Source: Siphonodentalium dalli (Eukaryota > Mollusca > Scaphopoda > Gadilida > Siphonodentaliidae). Taken from it: 64,000 nucleotides of DNA. Positions 47,166 to 58,950 of this stretch are shown here, in pieces (the stretch's first letter is position 1; each line of letters opens with the position of its first letter). A program made the translations under genes and the position numbers. The stretch is taken from the NCBI GenBank assembly GCA_032622095.1, contig CP136061.1, forward strand, positions 19,660,991 to 19,724,990, in the 5' to 3' direction. The notes beneath the pieces are model-generated. The model searched no databases. It saw only the letters and a list, made by a program, of their open reading frames with translations, and was not told the origin of the DNA.

Positions 47166-50100
47166 CACACTCTTATGACTAATGTGTAGGTTTTCAACAC
47201 AAAATGTGTAGCCCTGCTACACAACCATTATTCAATTTTGATCTTAAACATATAAAATTATTTAAGATATGACTTAAATTAAATAACAGCCATTTAAGAA
47301 CGAGATTTACTTGGAGAGAAAGAAGCCAACAAAATATATGACTCTATAATCTATATATGTGAGTAATGTATAACAAAGATCTCGGCTATTTACACGTACA
47401 CACGGTGGACGCACTTCTGTGTTGTTGTTATTGTTGTTCTTGTTGTTGTTGTGCCATAAACAGATAGAGCATCTTTAAATATAACCGTCCGTGATCAGGT
47501 TTGGGGTAATCGTAATCAAAATAATCGATTACAGAATTTTGAACAATAGCCTGTAATCAGTAATCATGACAGTTATTTTTGTTTTACAAGTAATCGTAAT
47601 ATATTACTTTCAAATGTACCTGTAAACATGATTATATTTTGATTACCTTTTGATTACTTTTACTAAAATATTCATATGGATGGATATTAGATACTCATTG
47701 GATATCCCCCGGAGAGATGTGGGCAGCGCCATGGAGCTGGTGGATAAAACAAATAATCTCATTTATCTTCGCATATCACGATGATATACTGTAGTACTGT
47801 GCAGTGTGCACAAATACAAACCAACAACTTATCAGAGTGTTTATACAGGAATCACTATGGCGAAGATCTTTACCCAATTCCATTGAGATCCAATAACCCA
47901 TAAGGACCACAACAGAGATACATGTATCCGCACGAACGGAAAAAATACCAATATATCAAAATGAAAAACAGAGAAAGACAACAGGAAAATGTTAACAAAA
48001 AATAGATTCACTCATTTGAAGTATTATTTGTGGCGAACCTTTATACCCAAGTTCATTGAGACAACAAATCAAGATGAATATCCCCCGGAGAGATGTGGGC
48101 AGCGCCATGGAGCTGGTGGATAAAACAAATGATCTCATTATATCCCCCGGAGAGATGTGGGCAGCGCCATGGAGCTGGTGGATAAAACAAATGATCTCAT
48201 TATATCCCCCGGAGAGATGTGGGCAGCGCCATGGAGCTGGTGGATATAACAAATAATCTCATTTATCTTCGCATATCACGATGAATATCCCCCGGAGAGA
48301 TGTGGGCAGCGCCATGGAGCTGGTGGATAAAACAAATAATCTCATTTATCTTCGCATATCACGATGAATATCCCCCGGAGAGATGTGGGCAGCGCCATGG
48401 AGCTGGTGGATAAAACAAATAATCTCATTTATCTTCGCATATCACGATGAATATCCCCCGGAGAGATGTGGGCAGCGCCATGGAGCTGGTGGATATAACA
48501 AATAATCTCATTTATCTTCGCATATCACGATGAATATCCCCCGGAGAGATGTGGGCAGCGCCATGGAGCTGGTGGATAAAACAAATAATCTCATTTATCT
48601 TCGCATATCACGATGAATATCCCCCGGAGAGATGTGGGCAGCGCCATGGAGCTGGTGGATAAAACAAATAATCTCATTTATCTTCGCATATCACGATGAA
48701 TATCCCCCGGAGAGATGTGGGCAGCGCCATGGAGCTGGTGGATATAACAAATAATCTCATTTATCTTCGCATATCACGATGAATATCCCCCGGAGAGATG
48801 TGGGCAGCGCCATGGAGCTGGTGGATAAAACAAATAATCTCATTTATCTTCGCATATCACGATGAATATCCCCCGGAGAGATGTGGGCAGCGCCATGGAG
48901 CTGGTGGATAAAACAAATAATCTCATTTATCTTCGCATATCACGATGAATATCCCCCGGAGAGATGTGGGCAGCGCCATGGAGATGGTGGATATAACAAA
49001 TAATCTCATTTATCTTCGCATATCACGATGAATATCCCCCGGAGAGATGTGGGCAGCGCCATGGAGCTGGTGGATATAACAAATAATCTCATTATATCCC
49101 CCGGAGAGATGTGGGCAGCGCCATGGAGCTGGTGGATATAACAAATAATCTCATTATATCCCCCGGAGAGATGTGGGCAGCGCCATGGAGCTGGTGGATA
49201 AAACAAATGATCTCATTATATCCCCCGGAGAGATGTGGGCAGCGCCATGGAGCTGGTGGATAAAACAAATGATCTCATTATATCCCCCGGAGAGATGTGG
49301 GCAGCGCCATGGAGCTGGTGGATAAAACAAATGATCTCATTTATCTTCGCATATCACGATGAATATCCCCCGGAGAGATGTGGGCAGCGCCATGGAGCTG
49401 GTGGATATAACAAATAATCTCATTATATCCCCCGGAGAGATGTGGGCAGCGCCATGGAGCTGGTGGATATAACAAATAATCTCATTTATCTTCGCATATC
49501 ACGATGAATATCCCCCGGAGAGATGTGGGCAGCGCCATGGCGCTGGTGGATAAAACAAATGATCTCATTATATCCCCCGGAGAGATGTGGGCAGCGCCAT
49601 GGAGCTGGTGGATAAAACAAATGATCTCATTATATCCCCCGGAGAGATGTGGGCAGCGCCATGGAGCTGGTGGATAAAACAAATGATCTCATTTATCTTC
49701 GCATATCACGATGAATATCCCCCGGAGAGATGTGGGCAGCGCCATGGAGCTGGTGGATATAACAAATAATCTCATTATATCCCCCGGAGAGATGTGGGCA
49801 GCGCCATGGAGCTGGTGGATATAACAAATAATCTCATTTATCTTCGCATATCACGATGAATATCCCCCGGAGAGATGTGGGCAGCGCCATGGCGCTGGTG
49901 GATAAAACAAATGATCTCATTATATCCCCCGGAGAGATGTGGGCAGCGCCATGGAGCTGGTGGATAAAACAAATAATCTCATTTATCTTCGCATATCACG
50001 ATGAATATCCCCCGGAGAGATGTGGGCAGCGCCATGGAGCTGGTGGATATAACAAATAATCTCATTTATCTTCGCATATCACGATGAATATCCCCCGGAG

Positions 50101-51700
50101 ATATGTGGGCAGCGCCATGGAGCTGGTGGATATAACAAATAATCTCATTTATCTTCGCATATCACGATGAATATCCCCCGGAGATATGTGGGCAGCGCCA
50201 TGGAGCTGGTGGATAAAACAAATAATCTCATTTATCTTCGCATATCACGATGAATATCCCCCGGAGAGATGTGGGCAGCGCCATGGAGCTGGTGGATATA
50301 ACAAATAATCTCATTTATCTCCGCATATCACGATGAATATCCCCCGGAGAGATGTGGGCAGCGCCATGGAGCTGGTGGATAAAACAAATAATCTCATTAT
50401 ATCCCCCGGAGAGATGTGGGCAGCGCCATGGAGCTGGTGGATAAAACAAATAATCTCACTTTTCTCCGCATATCACGATGAATATCCCCCGGAGAGATGT
50501 GTGCAGCACCATGGAGCTGGTGGATATAACAAATAATCTCATTTATCTTCGCATATCAAGACGAATATCCCCCGGAGAGATGTGGGCACACTCTTATGAC
50601 TAATGTGTAGGTTTTCAACACAAAATGTGTAGCCCTGCTACACAACCATTATTCAATTTTGATCTTAAACATATAAAATTATTTAAGATATGACTTAAAT
50701 TAAATAACAGCCATTTAAGAACGAGATTTACTTGGATAGAAAGAAGCCAACAAAATATATGACTCTATAATCTATATATGTGAGTAATGTATAACAAAGA
50801 TCTCGGCTATTTACACGTACACACGGTGGACGCACTTCTGTGTTGTTGTTATTGTTGTTCTTGTTGTTGTTGTGCCATAAACAGATAGAGCATCTTTAAA
50901 TATAACCGTCCGTGATCAGGTTTGGGGTAATCGTAATCAAAATAATCGATTACAGAATTTTGAACAATAGCCTGTAATCAGTAATCATGACAGTTATTTT
51001 TGTTTTACAAGTAATCGTAATATATTACTTTCAAATGTACCTGTAAACATGATTATATTTTGATTACCTTTTGATTACTTTTACTAAAATATTCATATGG
51101 ATGGATATTAGATACTCATTGGATATCCCCCGGAGAGATGTGGGCAGCGCCATGGAGCTGGTGGATAAAACAAATAATCTCATTTATCTTCGCATATCAC
51201 GATGATATACTGTAGTACTGTGCAGTGTGCACAAATACAAACCAACAACTTATCAGAGTGTTTATACAGGAATCACTATGGCGAAGATCTTTACCCAATT
51301 CCATTGAGATCCAATAACCCATAAGGACCACAACAGAGATACATGTATCCGCACGAACGGAAAAAATACCAATATATCAAAATGAAAAACAGAGAAAGAC
51401 AACAGGAAAATGTTAACAAAAAATAGATTCACTCATTTGAAGTATTATTTGTGGCGAACCTTTATACCCAAGTTCATTGAGACAACAAATCAAGATGAAT
51501 ATCCCCCGGAGAGATGTGGGCAGCGCCATGGAGCTGGTGGATAAAACAAATGATCTCATTATATCCCCCGGAGAGATGTGGGCAGCGCCATGGAGCTGGT
51601 GGATAAAACAAATGATCTCATTATATCCCCCGGAGAGATGTGGGCAGCGCCATGGAGCTGGTGGATAAAACAAATAATCTCATTATATCCCCCGGAGAGA
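47166..51700. repeat. 4,831-bp higher-order repeat, copy 3 (partial)
   Basis: Spacer S5 (47166-48071), long block to 50586, spacer S6 (50587-51492) and the first monomers of the short block. The monomer order then departs from copies 1 and 2 after about 51650. One base difference is visible in S6 (CTTGGATAGA at about 50737 against CTTGGAGAGA elsewhere), showing the copies are not all identical. Confidence 0.93.
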
Positions 51701-53580
51701 TGTGGGCAGCGCCATGGAGCTGGTGGATAAAACAAATGATCTCATTATATCCCCCGGAGAGATGTGGGCAGCGCCATGGAGCTGGTGGATAAAACAAATA
51801 ATCTCATTATATCCCCCGGAGAGATGTGGGCAGCGCCATGGAGCTGGTGGATAAAACAAATAATCTCATTATATCCCCCGGAGAGATGTGGGCAGCGCCA
51901 TGGAGCTGGTGGATATAACAAATAATCTCATTATATCCCCCGGAGACATGTGGGCAGCGCCATGGAGCTGGTGGATAAAACAAATAATCTCATTATATCC
52001 CCCGGAGAGATGTGGGCAGCGCCATGGAGCTGGTGGATATAACAAATAATCTCATTATATCCCCCGGAGACATGTGGGCAGCGCCATGGAGCTGGTGGAT
52101 AAAACAAATGATCTCATTATATCCCCCGGAGAGATGTGGGCAGCGCCATGGAGCTGGTGGATAAAACAAAGTATCTCACTATATCCCCCGGAGAGATGTG
52201 GGCAGCGCCATGGAGCTGGTGGATAAAACAAATAATCTCATTATATCCCCCGGAGAGATGTGGGCAGCGCCATGGAGCTGGTGGATAAAACAAATGATCT
52301 CATTATATCCCCCGGAGAGATGTGGGCAGCGCCATGGAGCTGGTGGATAAAACAAAGTATCTCACTATATCCCCCGGAGAGATGTGGGCAGCGCCATGGA
52401 GCTGGTGGATAAAACAAATAATCTCATTATATCCCCCGGAGAGATGTGGGCAGCGCCATGGAGCTGGTGGATAAAACAAATAATCTCATTATATCCCCCG
52501 GAGAGATGTGGGCAGCGCCATGGAGCTGGTGGATAAAACAAATAATCTCATTATATCCCCCGGAGAGATGTGGGCAGCGCCATGGAGCTGGTGGATATAA
52601 CAAATAATCTCATTATATCCCCCGGAGAGATGTGGGCAGCGCCATGGAGCTGGTGGATATAACAAATAATCTCATTATATCCCCCGGAGAGATGTGGGCA
52701 GCGCCATGGAGCTGGTGGATATAACAAATAATCTCATTATATCCCCCGGAGAGATGTGGGCAGCGCCATGGAGCTGGTGGATAAAACAAATAATCTCATT
52801 ATATCCCCCGGAGAGATGTGGGCAGCGCCATGGAGCTGGTGGATATAACAAATAATCTCATTATATCCCCCGGAGAGATGTGGGCAGCGCCATGGAGCTG
52901 GTGGATAAAACAAATAATCTCATTATATCCCCCGGAGAGATGTGGGCAGCGCCATGGAGCTGGTGGATAAAACAAATAATCTCATTATATCCCCCGGAGA
53001 GATGTGGGCAGCGCCATGGAGCTGGTGGATAAAACAAATAATCTCATTATATCCCCCGGAGAGATGTGGGCAGCGCCATGGAGCTGGTGGATAAAACAAA
53101 TAATCTCATTATATCCCCCGGAGAGATGTGGGCAGCGCCATGGAGCTGGTGGATAAAACAAATAATCTCATTATATCCCCCGGAGAGATGTGGGCAGCGC
53201 CATGGAGCTGGTGGATAAAACAAATAATCTCATTATATCCCCCGGAGAGATGTGGGCAGCGCCATGGAGCTGGTGGATAAAACAAATAATCTCATTATAT
53301 CCCCCGGAGAGATGTGGGCAGCGCCATGGAGCTGGTGGATAAAACAAATAATCTCATTATATCCCCCGGAGAGATGTGGGCAGCGCCATGGAGCTGGTGG
53401 ATAAAACAAATGATCTCATTATATCCCCCGGAGAGATGTGGGCAGCGCCATGGAGCTGGTGGATATAACAAATAATCTCATTTATCTTCGCATATCACGA
53501 TGAATATCCCCCGGAGAGATGTGGGCAGCGCCATGGAGCTGGTGGATAAAACAAATAATCTCATTATATCCCCCGGAGAG
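51700..53580. repeat. 62-bp satellite array, right block
   Basis: About 30 monomers, nearly all of the 62-bp type, with very few substitutions (GGAGACATGTGG twice, AAAGTATCTCACT twice). A single 83-bp monomer sits near the right end (about 53490). The array ends inside a monomer at GGAGAGATATGAAGTCGTGG, where the inverted array begins. Confidence 0.95.
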
Positions 53581-53582
53581 AT

Positions 53583-54000
53583 ATGAAGTCGTGGCCACGA
53601 GACTATGAAGTCGTGGCCACGAGAATATGAAGTCGTGGCCACGAGAATATGGTCGTGGCCACGAGAATAAAGTCGTGGCCACGAGAATGTGAAGTCGTGG
53701 CCACGAGACTATGAAGTCGTGGCCACGAGAATATGAAGTCGTGGGCACGAGAATAAAGTCGTGGGCACGAGAATAATGTCGTGGGCACGAGAATAATGTC
53801 GTGACCACGACCATATTCTCGTGGCCACGACTTTATTCTCGTGCCCACGACTTTATTCTCGTGGCCACGACTTTATTCTCGTGGCCACGACCTTATTCTC
53901 GTGGCCACGACTTCGTAGTCTCGTGGCCACGACCTCATATTCTCGTGGCCACGACTTCATATGCTCGTGGCCACGACTTCATATTCTCGTGGCCACGACT
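53583..54000. repeat. 420-bp inverted array (cruciform-capable)
   Basis: About ten ~22-bp units GAAGTCGTGGCCACGAGAAT to about 53805 are followed by about nine units in reverse orientation, ATTCTCGTGGCCACGACTTC, to 54000. The core TCGTGGCCACGA is itself a 12-bp palindrome. The whole block can fold into one long hairpin or many small ones. Frames on both strands are low-complexity artefacts. Confidence 0.95.
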
Positions 54001-55720
54001 TAAAAAAAAAATTCGGATGTCACCTCCGGGGCTCCATAGTTATCGGGCAAAGCATTGTTTTTATTACAGTTTATACCAAGCTATTCAAAATTAATGTATC
54101 ATAATCTTCCAAGAATATGTCAAATTAAAAATAAAATAAATTTAAAAAATAAAATTTTAAGCCTGCCTACCGACCCTATTTTTTTCTGGCATGTAACCCA
54201 AACCAGATATCTATTTTATTTTGGCCTAAGCCAACCTATTCATGAGTGCAAAACTTTCAACAATTTACAGCTTCTATTAATAGTTCACAAGTGCATGGAA
54301 TCAGAATTATTGGACACCTTGCTCACATAAACGCAATCACTGTGTATACGACACCGGATATTATGCAGGAAAAAACAGAGTTGCACAGCAACACATTTAT
54401 CCCTCAGAGTCATGCCACACTGATCCGTAATTGAACATGTGCACCCCAGTGTTTATATAACTAAAAATAGAACCGATGCAAGATCATACGTCATTAACAC
54501 GGGCAAGCGCTTTCACTAAACTAAAGTGCGCTCAGTGATACATGAATGTTAATTTCCCTAATCACGAATACAAATTCTCAACCGTACTGGGTTTTACTTT
54601 CTTCTCAATTCTTGTTTAGGTTATCCATGTACTATTCAATCATTAAATGAAGGCCCTTGGGCCAGTGATAACGGACCTATATTTCGGAAGCGGCTTAATA
54701 TGGAAAGTACAAGGTCACGGCCTTTTTGTTAGCTCCGAATTCATATATAAGTCTGTTTACTTTGCTCCCGCCCTCCCACCCTTGAGGTGCAATTCGACCT
54801 TTGGCATTTAAATTTCCTTTCAGAGATGTTACTTAACCCATATGTTCAGCTAGTTATTTCCAGGTTGTTCCCATGCTTTAGGACTCCACTCTGTTGCGGA
54901 TAGCTTCTTTATTCTGTGACGTGGCGCTTGTGGGACCAAAAAAGGGCGTAAATTTGGATTAGATGAAATCCTAAAGTTTAGACCAATATGTTTCGGCTAC
55001 CTGTTCTAATTTCCTTTCATTCATCATTAAAGGTAGTCATTCAGGCAAACCTTTCGTTGTTATCATATGACCATGTGGGATAAATGTGTTTGTTTACATA
55101 ATATGCCGAGATTTTTGACAGAAAATTCGTGATTGTGAAAAACCAGGACATATCAGGAATATCACATACCTGTGAATAATTGGTGAGTATGCTATACTTC
55201 TAAACTATACTATATATAAATTCTGAATATAAAGTACGTCCTCAGAAATCACGATTATTATGTGAAATTCCACAGATCGTCTGCAACTTTCTCTGTTAAA
55301 CACCGATTTTCTTGTATTTAAAACGTTTGTATGTTTATATATTGCTAAACACATGACTTACGAAATGTCCACAATCAATTATATAGCACCAAACATGAGT
55401 TTTTCGGCTGTTTGTTAAAACTATTGCCGAAAGACATAATTATTTAGTGTGCGGCGTATTGCAGGAGCACTGTCGTGCAAATTGCAATTCCCATGTTTTG
55501 TTACTGTGCGGCATATTGCAAGCCCAAAACAATATTTGCCCATTGTAGGCAAATGATTTATTCAAAACGGGAGTCGTATCATTACACATCATTATGGTGA
55601 CGATTATGTCATTGTGTTGCTTTGCAGCTCATTTGTACACCACCTGTATGCTAATTAAATGGTGACTTATTTTTTAGTTTTAAAATAAATTCAGAGGGGG
55701 CTAACGACCAGACATATAGT
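54001..55720. other. Unidentified intergenic DNA
   Basis: No gene recognised. A CTACCGACCCTATTTTTTTC string at about 54168 is reminiscent of interspersed repeats in other invertebrates, but I cannot name the family. The remainder is unique AT-rich DNA. Confidence 0.4.
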
Positions 55721-55721
55721 T

Positions 55722-57446
55722 ATATATATATCCTTTATTTCCTCCGTTAACGAAGAGCTTTTACAATATAATTGGAATGTTTACACAATACAATACAAAA
55801 ATCAAATAAATAAATAAGCATTAAACTATGTGGTAGACAGATAAGTCAGCCAGAGATTAGAAGAGACAATCATGCATGTTTATAGAGAGACAGGTATGTA
55901 AGCAGATTGTTGGTTGTACATACAACAGGCCATACATACATACATTCATATATATAAAACATACACCCATACACATGCATACATATATACATACACATAC
56001 ATACATACGTACACGCACCTACATACACACGAATGCACACGCATACATACAAATATACACACGTACATACACACACCCACCCTCGCATACATATATGCAC
56101 ACATTCACACATACATACGGGGATATTGGCAGGCAATCCAGTGGGCAATCAGACATAAAAAAGCGCACAATCATACGATGTATGGTTATATGTCGATATC
56201 TACAAGAGAACACCACCCCCTCATGAAAGCTTTCGATAAATCACTCAAAATTAAACAAAACTATATTATGTACATATCTCGACTTGAAATACGGTGTGTT
56301 TATTTTGATAAATCCAACTTCGAATAGAGGTATTTGCATGTATGTTGACTGGGGCGACCCTGTTAACACACCAGCCAATGTCCCACTTGCAAGTTGTTAT
56401 GGTAGTTTAGGTGTTATTATCCAGTTTTCAAGGTGGGCGATAATGATAAAGAGCCGACATGTGTTTCATTTCGGCTGGTAGGGGACTTGATATGACGGAA
56501 CCTGGCCGAATAAGCAATAGCGTATGCGTAAAAATGTGACTCAGATAATTTGGTTGTATGCATAGCAATACATTGAGACCAGTTAAGCGCTGACAGGCAT
56601 GTTATTGCCAGTGTCTTCTGCAAGGTTGAGTTTGGTTGTGTAATGTGACCACAACTCGTATGATTTCCTCACAGCGAAAAGAGAAAACTCGTTCAGGTTG
56701 GATATTTTGCTTCTGATGTCACCGGACAGAATGGAGAGCAATACCATTACTTGGTCCTTCTGTGGAAGAGCATCAATGTATATAAAACAGGGTATGCCAA
56801 AAATGTCAATTAGTGAGAACCACACCTGTATTCTCACCTCTGATGTCGTCGAGCAGTCCAGTAAGGCATGCTCAATAATATCACAATAATCCTGGCCACA
56901 CAGTTTGCATTGACCACGTTCCGGTAAGGTAGATAGACTCAGTAGTTTCGCTACAAGCAGGAATTTATGTTGTTCGTGTGCATGCGATCTGCAGGACGTC
57001 CAAAGAACAGATTTTGTCAATATGTTATGATGTTGTGCGAAGGTTACTAGAGAATCAGAACTTCTCATGCGCTCTTCGCATGAAAATTCGCGCTTCTGTG
57101 TTTTGTTAATTTGTAGTTTGGTGATTGTTTTCCATTCACCTTTGGATGGGAAATTACCAAGTGTGGCGTAATTATGGAGATATGAGCATAAATTGTAACG
57201 TTCGAGTATAGATATAATATTGTTGATAAATGAAGAGTCGTCAGTTGACGTTTGTGAGAGGTGGTCGGCTAAACGTGATGTGAATATTTCTTGCGACGAT
57301 TTCCCTTGCGGCATTCTACAGAGGTTCCCGAAAAAACTGAGTTTACGTTTATCAATAACCGACGACAGCGAACTTGTTCCAAGGGGCGATTGGACAATGT
57401 CAGTTCGGGCTCGTGTGGGCAAACCTTGATTACAGACCTCCCACTA
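55722..57446 (-). pseudogene. 5'-truncated non-LTR retrotransposon (LINE), C-terminal coding part and 3' UTR
   Basis: A minus-strand frame from 57443 down to the stop at 56583 (~285 codons, no ATG at its start) encodes the C-terminal tail of a LINE reverse transcriptase. It opens with the common VIDKRKLSFFGNLCRMP block. Its zinc-knuckle-like CKLCGQDYCDIIEHALLDC (C-x2-C-x9-H-x4-C) lies around 56890-56950. The catalytic reverse transcriptase and endonuclease domains are missing, and an in-frame stop precedes the frame at about 57444. A ~860-bp 3' UTR including a CATA microsatellite leads to GGAAATAAAGG, a poly(A)-signal-like end followed by ATATATAT, at about 55725. Clade (CR1, RTE or other) not determined. 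Confidence 0.75.
55925..56115. repeat. CATA/CACA microsatellite
   Basis: Imperfect ACATACATACAC-type repeat of about 190 bp within the LINE 3' UTR. The overlapping frames rich in Thr-His-Ile-Tyr (plus) or Val-Cys (minus) are artefacts. Confidence 0.9.
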
Positions 57447-58500
57447 ACTAATGTTCGAAGTCAGTCTTATGTTAGACACAGTCTGACTTCACACACCAGA
57501 ACTGGTTAGTAACTGCACGCCAACAATGGTTTTATAAATGCAAAAATAAAATGTGCGGCAAACTATGCGAAGGATGTCTTCGTGTCATTATAAATGTAAA
57601 TAACCGGAGTACATTTTTAACATCTGCGTTATACATGTAGCTCGATAAAAATAGCAAGTCGATGTTCAGTTTAGAAATACAATTTGCCTGCAGATATAGG
57701 GAGAGAAAGAGAAAATGGAAAATATATGTATTTGTTATAAAACCTCATTTTCATGTTTGTATTGTTGACCCCAGTCCCTAATATTGTCAGAGGACTATTG
57801 TAATCAGCGGCGTTTGTTCGTCCGCACATCCGTCCGTGTGTCCGTCCGATTTATTGTCAGACTGTTAACTCCATCTCAAATTATCAGACCGAAACGGCAC
57901 TTCAAATGAGGAATAACCGTCACATTATTGAGGTCAATGTCAATTATGGTTTCATTCCGATGATTTTTTTCCCTCAGATTTATGGCCATAGCTATTTTCA
58001 TGCTGTCAGGATTATAATTCCAATGAGTAATATCCGATCGGATATTGTACGACTACTAAACTTTACATTATTGAGATTGATGTCTAGTTAAAATATTGTT
58101 CCGGTCAGGTGATTTTGTTATTAGTTTTGATCGTTTTTCGACCTATAAATTGCCATTTTCGTCTTGTCCGGATAATTCCAGTTAATATCAACTAATCCCA
58201 ACGATACCTTACATGCATGAGGAATATCCATCACATTGTTCAAGTCAGGTTTGAATATGGTTCAGGTCTGGTGATTTTTGTCGGAGCTATCGCCCTTTTT
58301 CTACATAAACATATTATGATTGTTCGCATAATTATTTCTAAAAAAAAACCCGGGCAAATAAAGCCAACTTATTCGGGGGACGTGTGACCTAGTGGCCTTT
58401 TATTTTACATAATTGTGTTGTGTCTGGCTAATATCTCCGCAAACGTGGAATTAAATGCGTAACGTAGGGACTGTCGATTTGGCATACTAAAATAACATAC
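57447..58500. other. Unidentified DNA with diffuse repeats
   Basis: No gene recognised. A GTCCG(T/C)-rich tract at 57820-57855 is followed by loosely repeated segments. GAGGAATAACCGTCACATTA at 57907 and GAGGAATATCCATCACATTG at 58219 are clearly related, as are the GTGATTTT and ATGATTTTTT blocks near them. This suggests a diverged ~300-bp duplication or interspersed repeat. Confidence 0.45.
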
Positions 58501-58568
58501 TGCAACCTATGGGTTGCGCGTTGCATTTTAAACACCCTATGATCGAGTTTTGCTATTCTTCAGGTACC

Positions 58569-58715
58569 ATGCAGTGTGCATATTGTAATAAGCGGGAGCT
58601 AACATTCGATAACATCAGCAGCCATCTCACCACCAAGCACTGCTGTGAAGAACTCCGATACCATAAAAGATGTTTCCCTTCCGTGTGCAGAACCAACCCC
58701 GGCTTTGATTTGTAA
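58569..58715 (+). pseudogene. Single zinc-finger-like frame (plus strand)
   Basis: From ATG at 58569 the frame reads MQCAYCNKRELTFDNISSHL and on to TTKH. The spacing is C-x2-C-x12-H-x4-H, as in C2H2 or BED fingers, and HL at the first histidine recalls BED fingers. The frame ends at 58715. A TTCTTCAG acceptor-like string precedes it. It overlaps by its tail the minus-strand finger region, so one of the two may be a coincidence. No flanking finger or other domain is seen. Confidence 0.3.
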
Positions 58716-58950
58716 ATCTTCCCACAAACGTCACAAACGTGGTCTGCTTCTGTGTGGTTGTTACTGTAGCACTTGACAGGGTTACCTGGCGTCTTGATTT
58801 GTGAATTTTCAATTTGTATTTATATTTCGTTTTAAAACCGCAAATCTCACACGTAGTCTCGTTATCCACCTGGACAGACTCCACTGCGGGTGCTATCTCC
58901 AATGAAGACATTTCGGACAGGATGAATACCGCATTCGAAAGTTGTCCCAT
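58655..58950 (-). pseudogene. C2H2 zinc-finger coding fragment with a frameshift (minus strand)
   Basis: From ATG at 58950 the frame reads through an acidic stretch to CEICGFKTKYKYKLKIH (about 58845-58795), a C-x2-C-x12-H half finger. The frame then has to shift by one base near 58775 to reach a complete finger, VCDVCGKIYKSKPGLVLH then TEGKH (58738-58670), with C-x2-C-x12-H-x4-H spacing and the structural aromatic and leucine in place. This is either a decayed gene, an exon of a gene with an error here, or two exons with a very small intron (a CAG|GTAACC donor-like site lies at the break). Isolated; no neighbouring exons recognised. Confidence 0.45.

Noticed and set aside
30760-53580. Dozens of 60-86-residue frames (MNIPRRDVGS..., MFYPPAPWRC...)
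   Set aside because: They are frame projections of the 83/62-bp monomers. Their boundaries follow monomer length changes and not gene structure.
55870-56327. Thr/His/Tyr-rich and Val/Cys-rich frames
   Set aside because: Translations of the CATA/CACA microsatellite in the LINE 3' UTR.
56583-57422. Complete 279-residue gene starting at 57422
   Set aside because: The codon at 57422 is TTG, not ATG. The frame is open to a stop just upstream at about 57444 and the protein is only the C-terminal tail of a LINE polymerase, so it is a truncated element.
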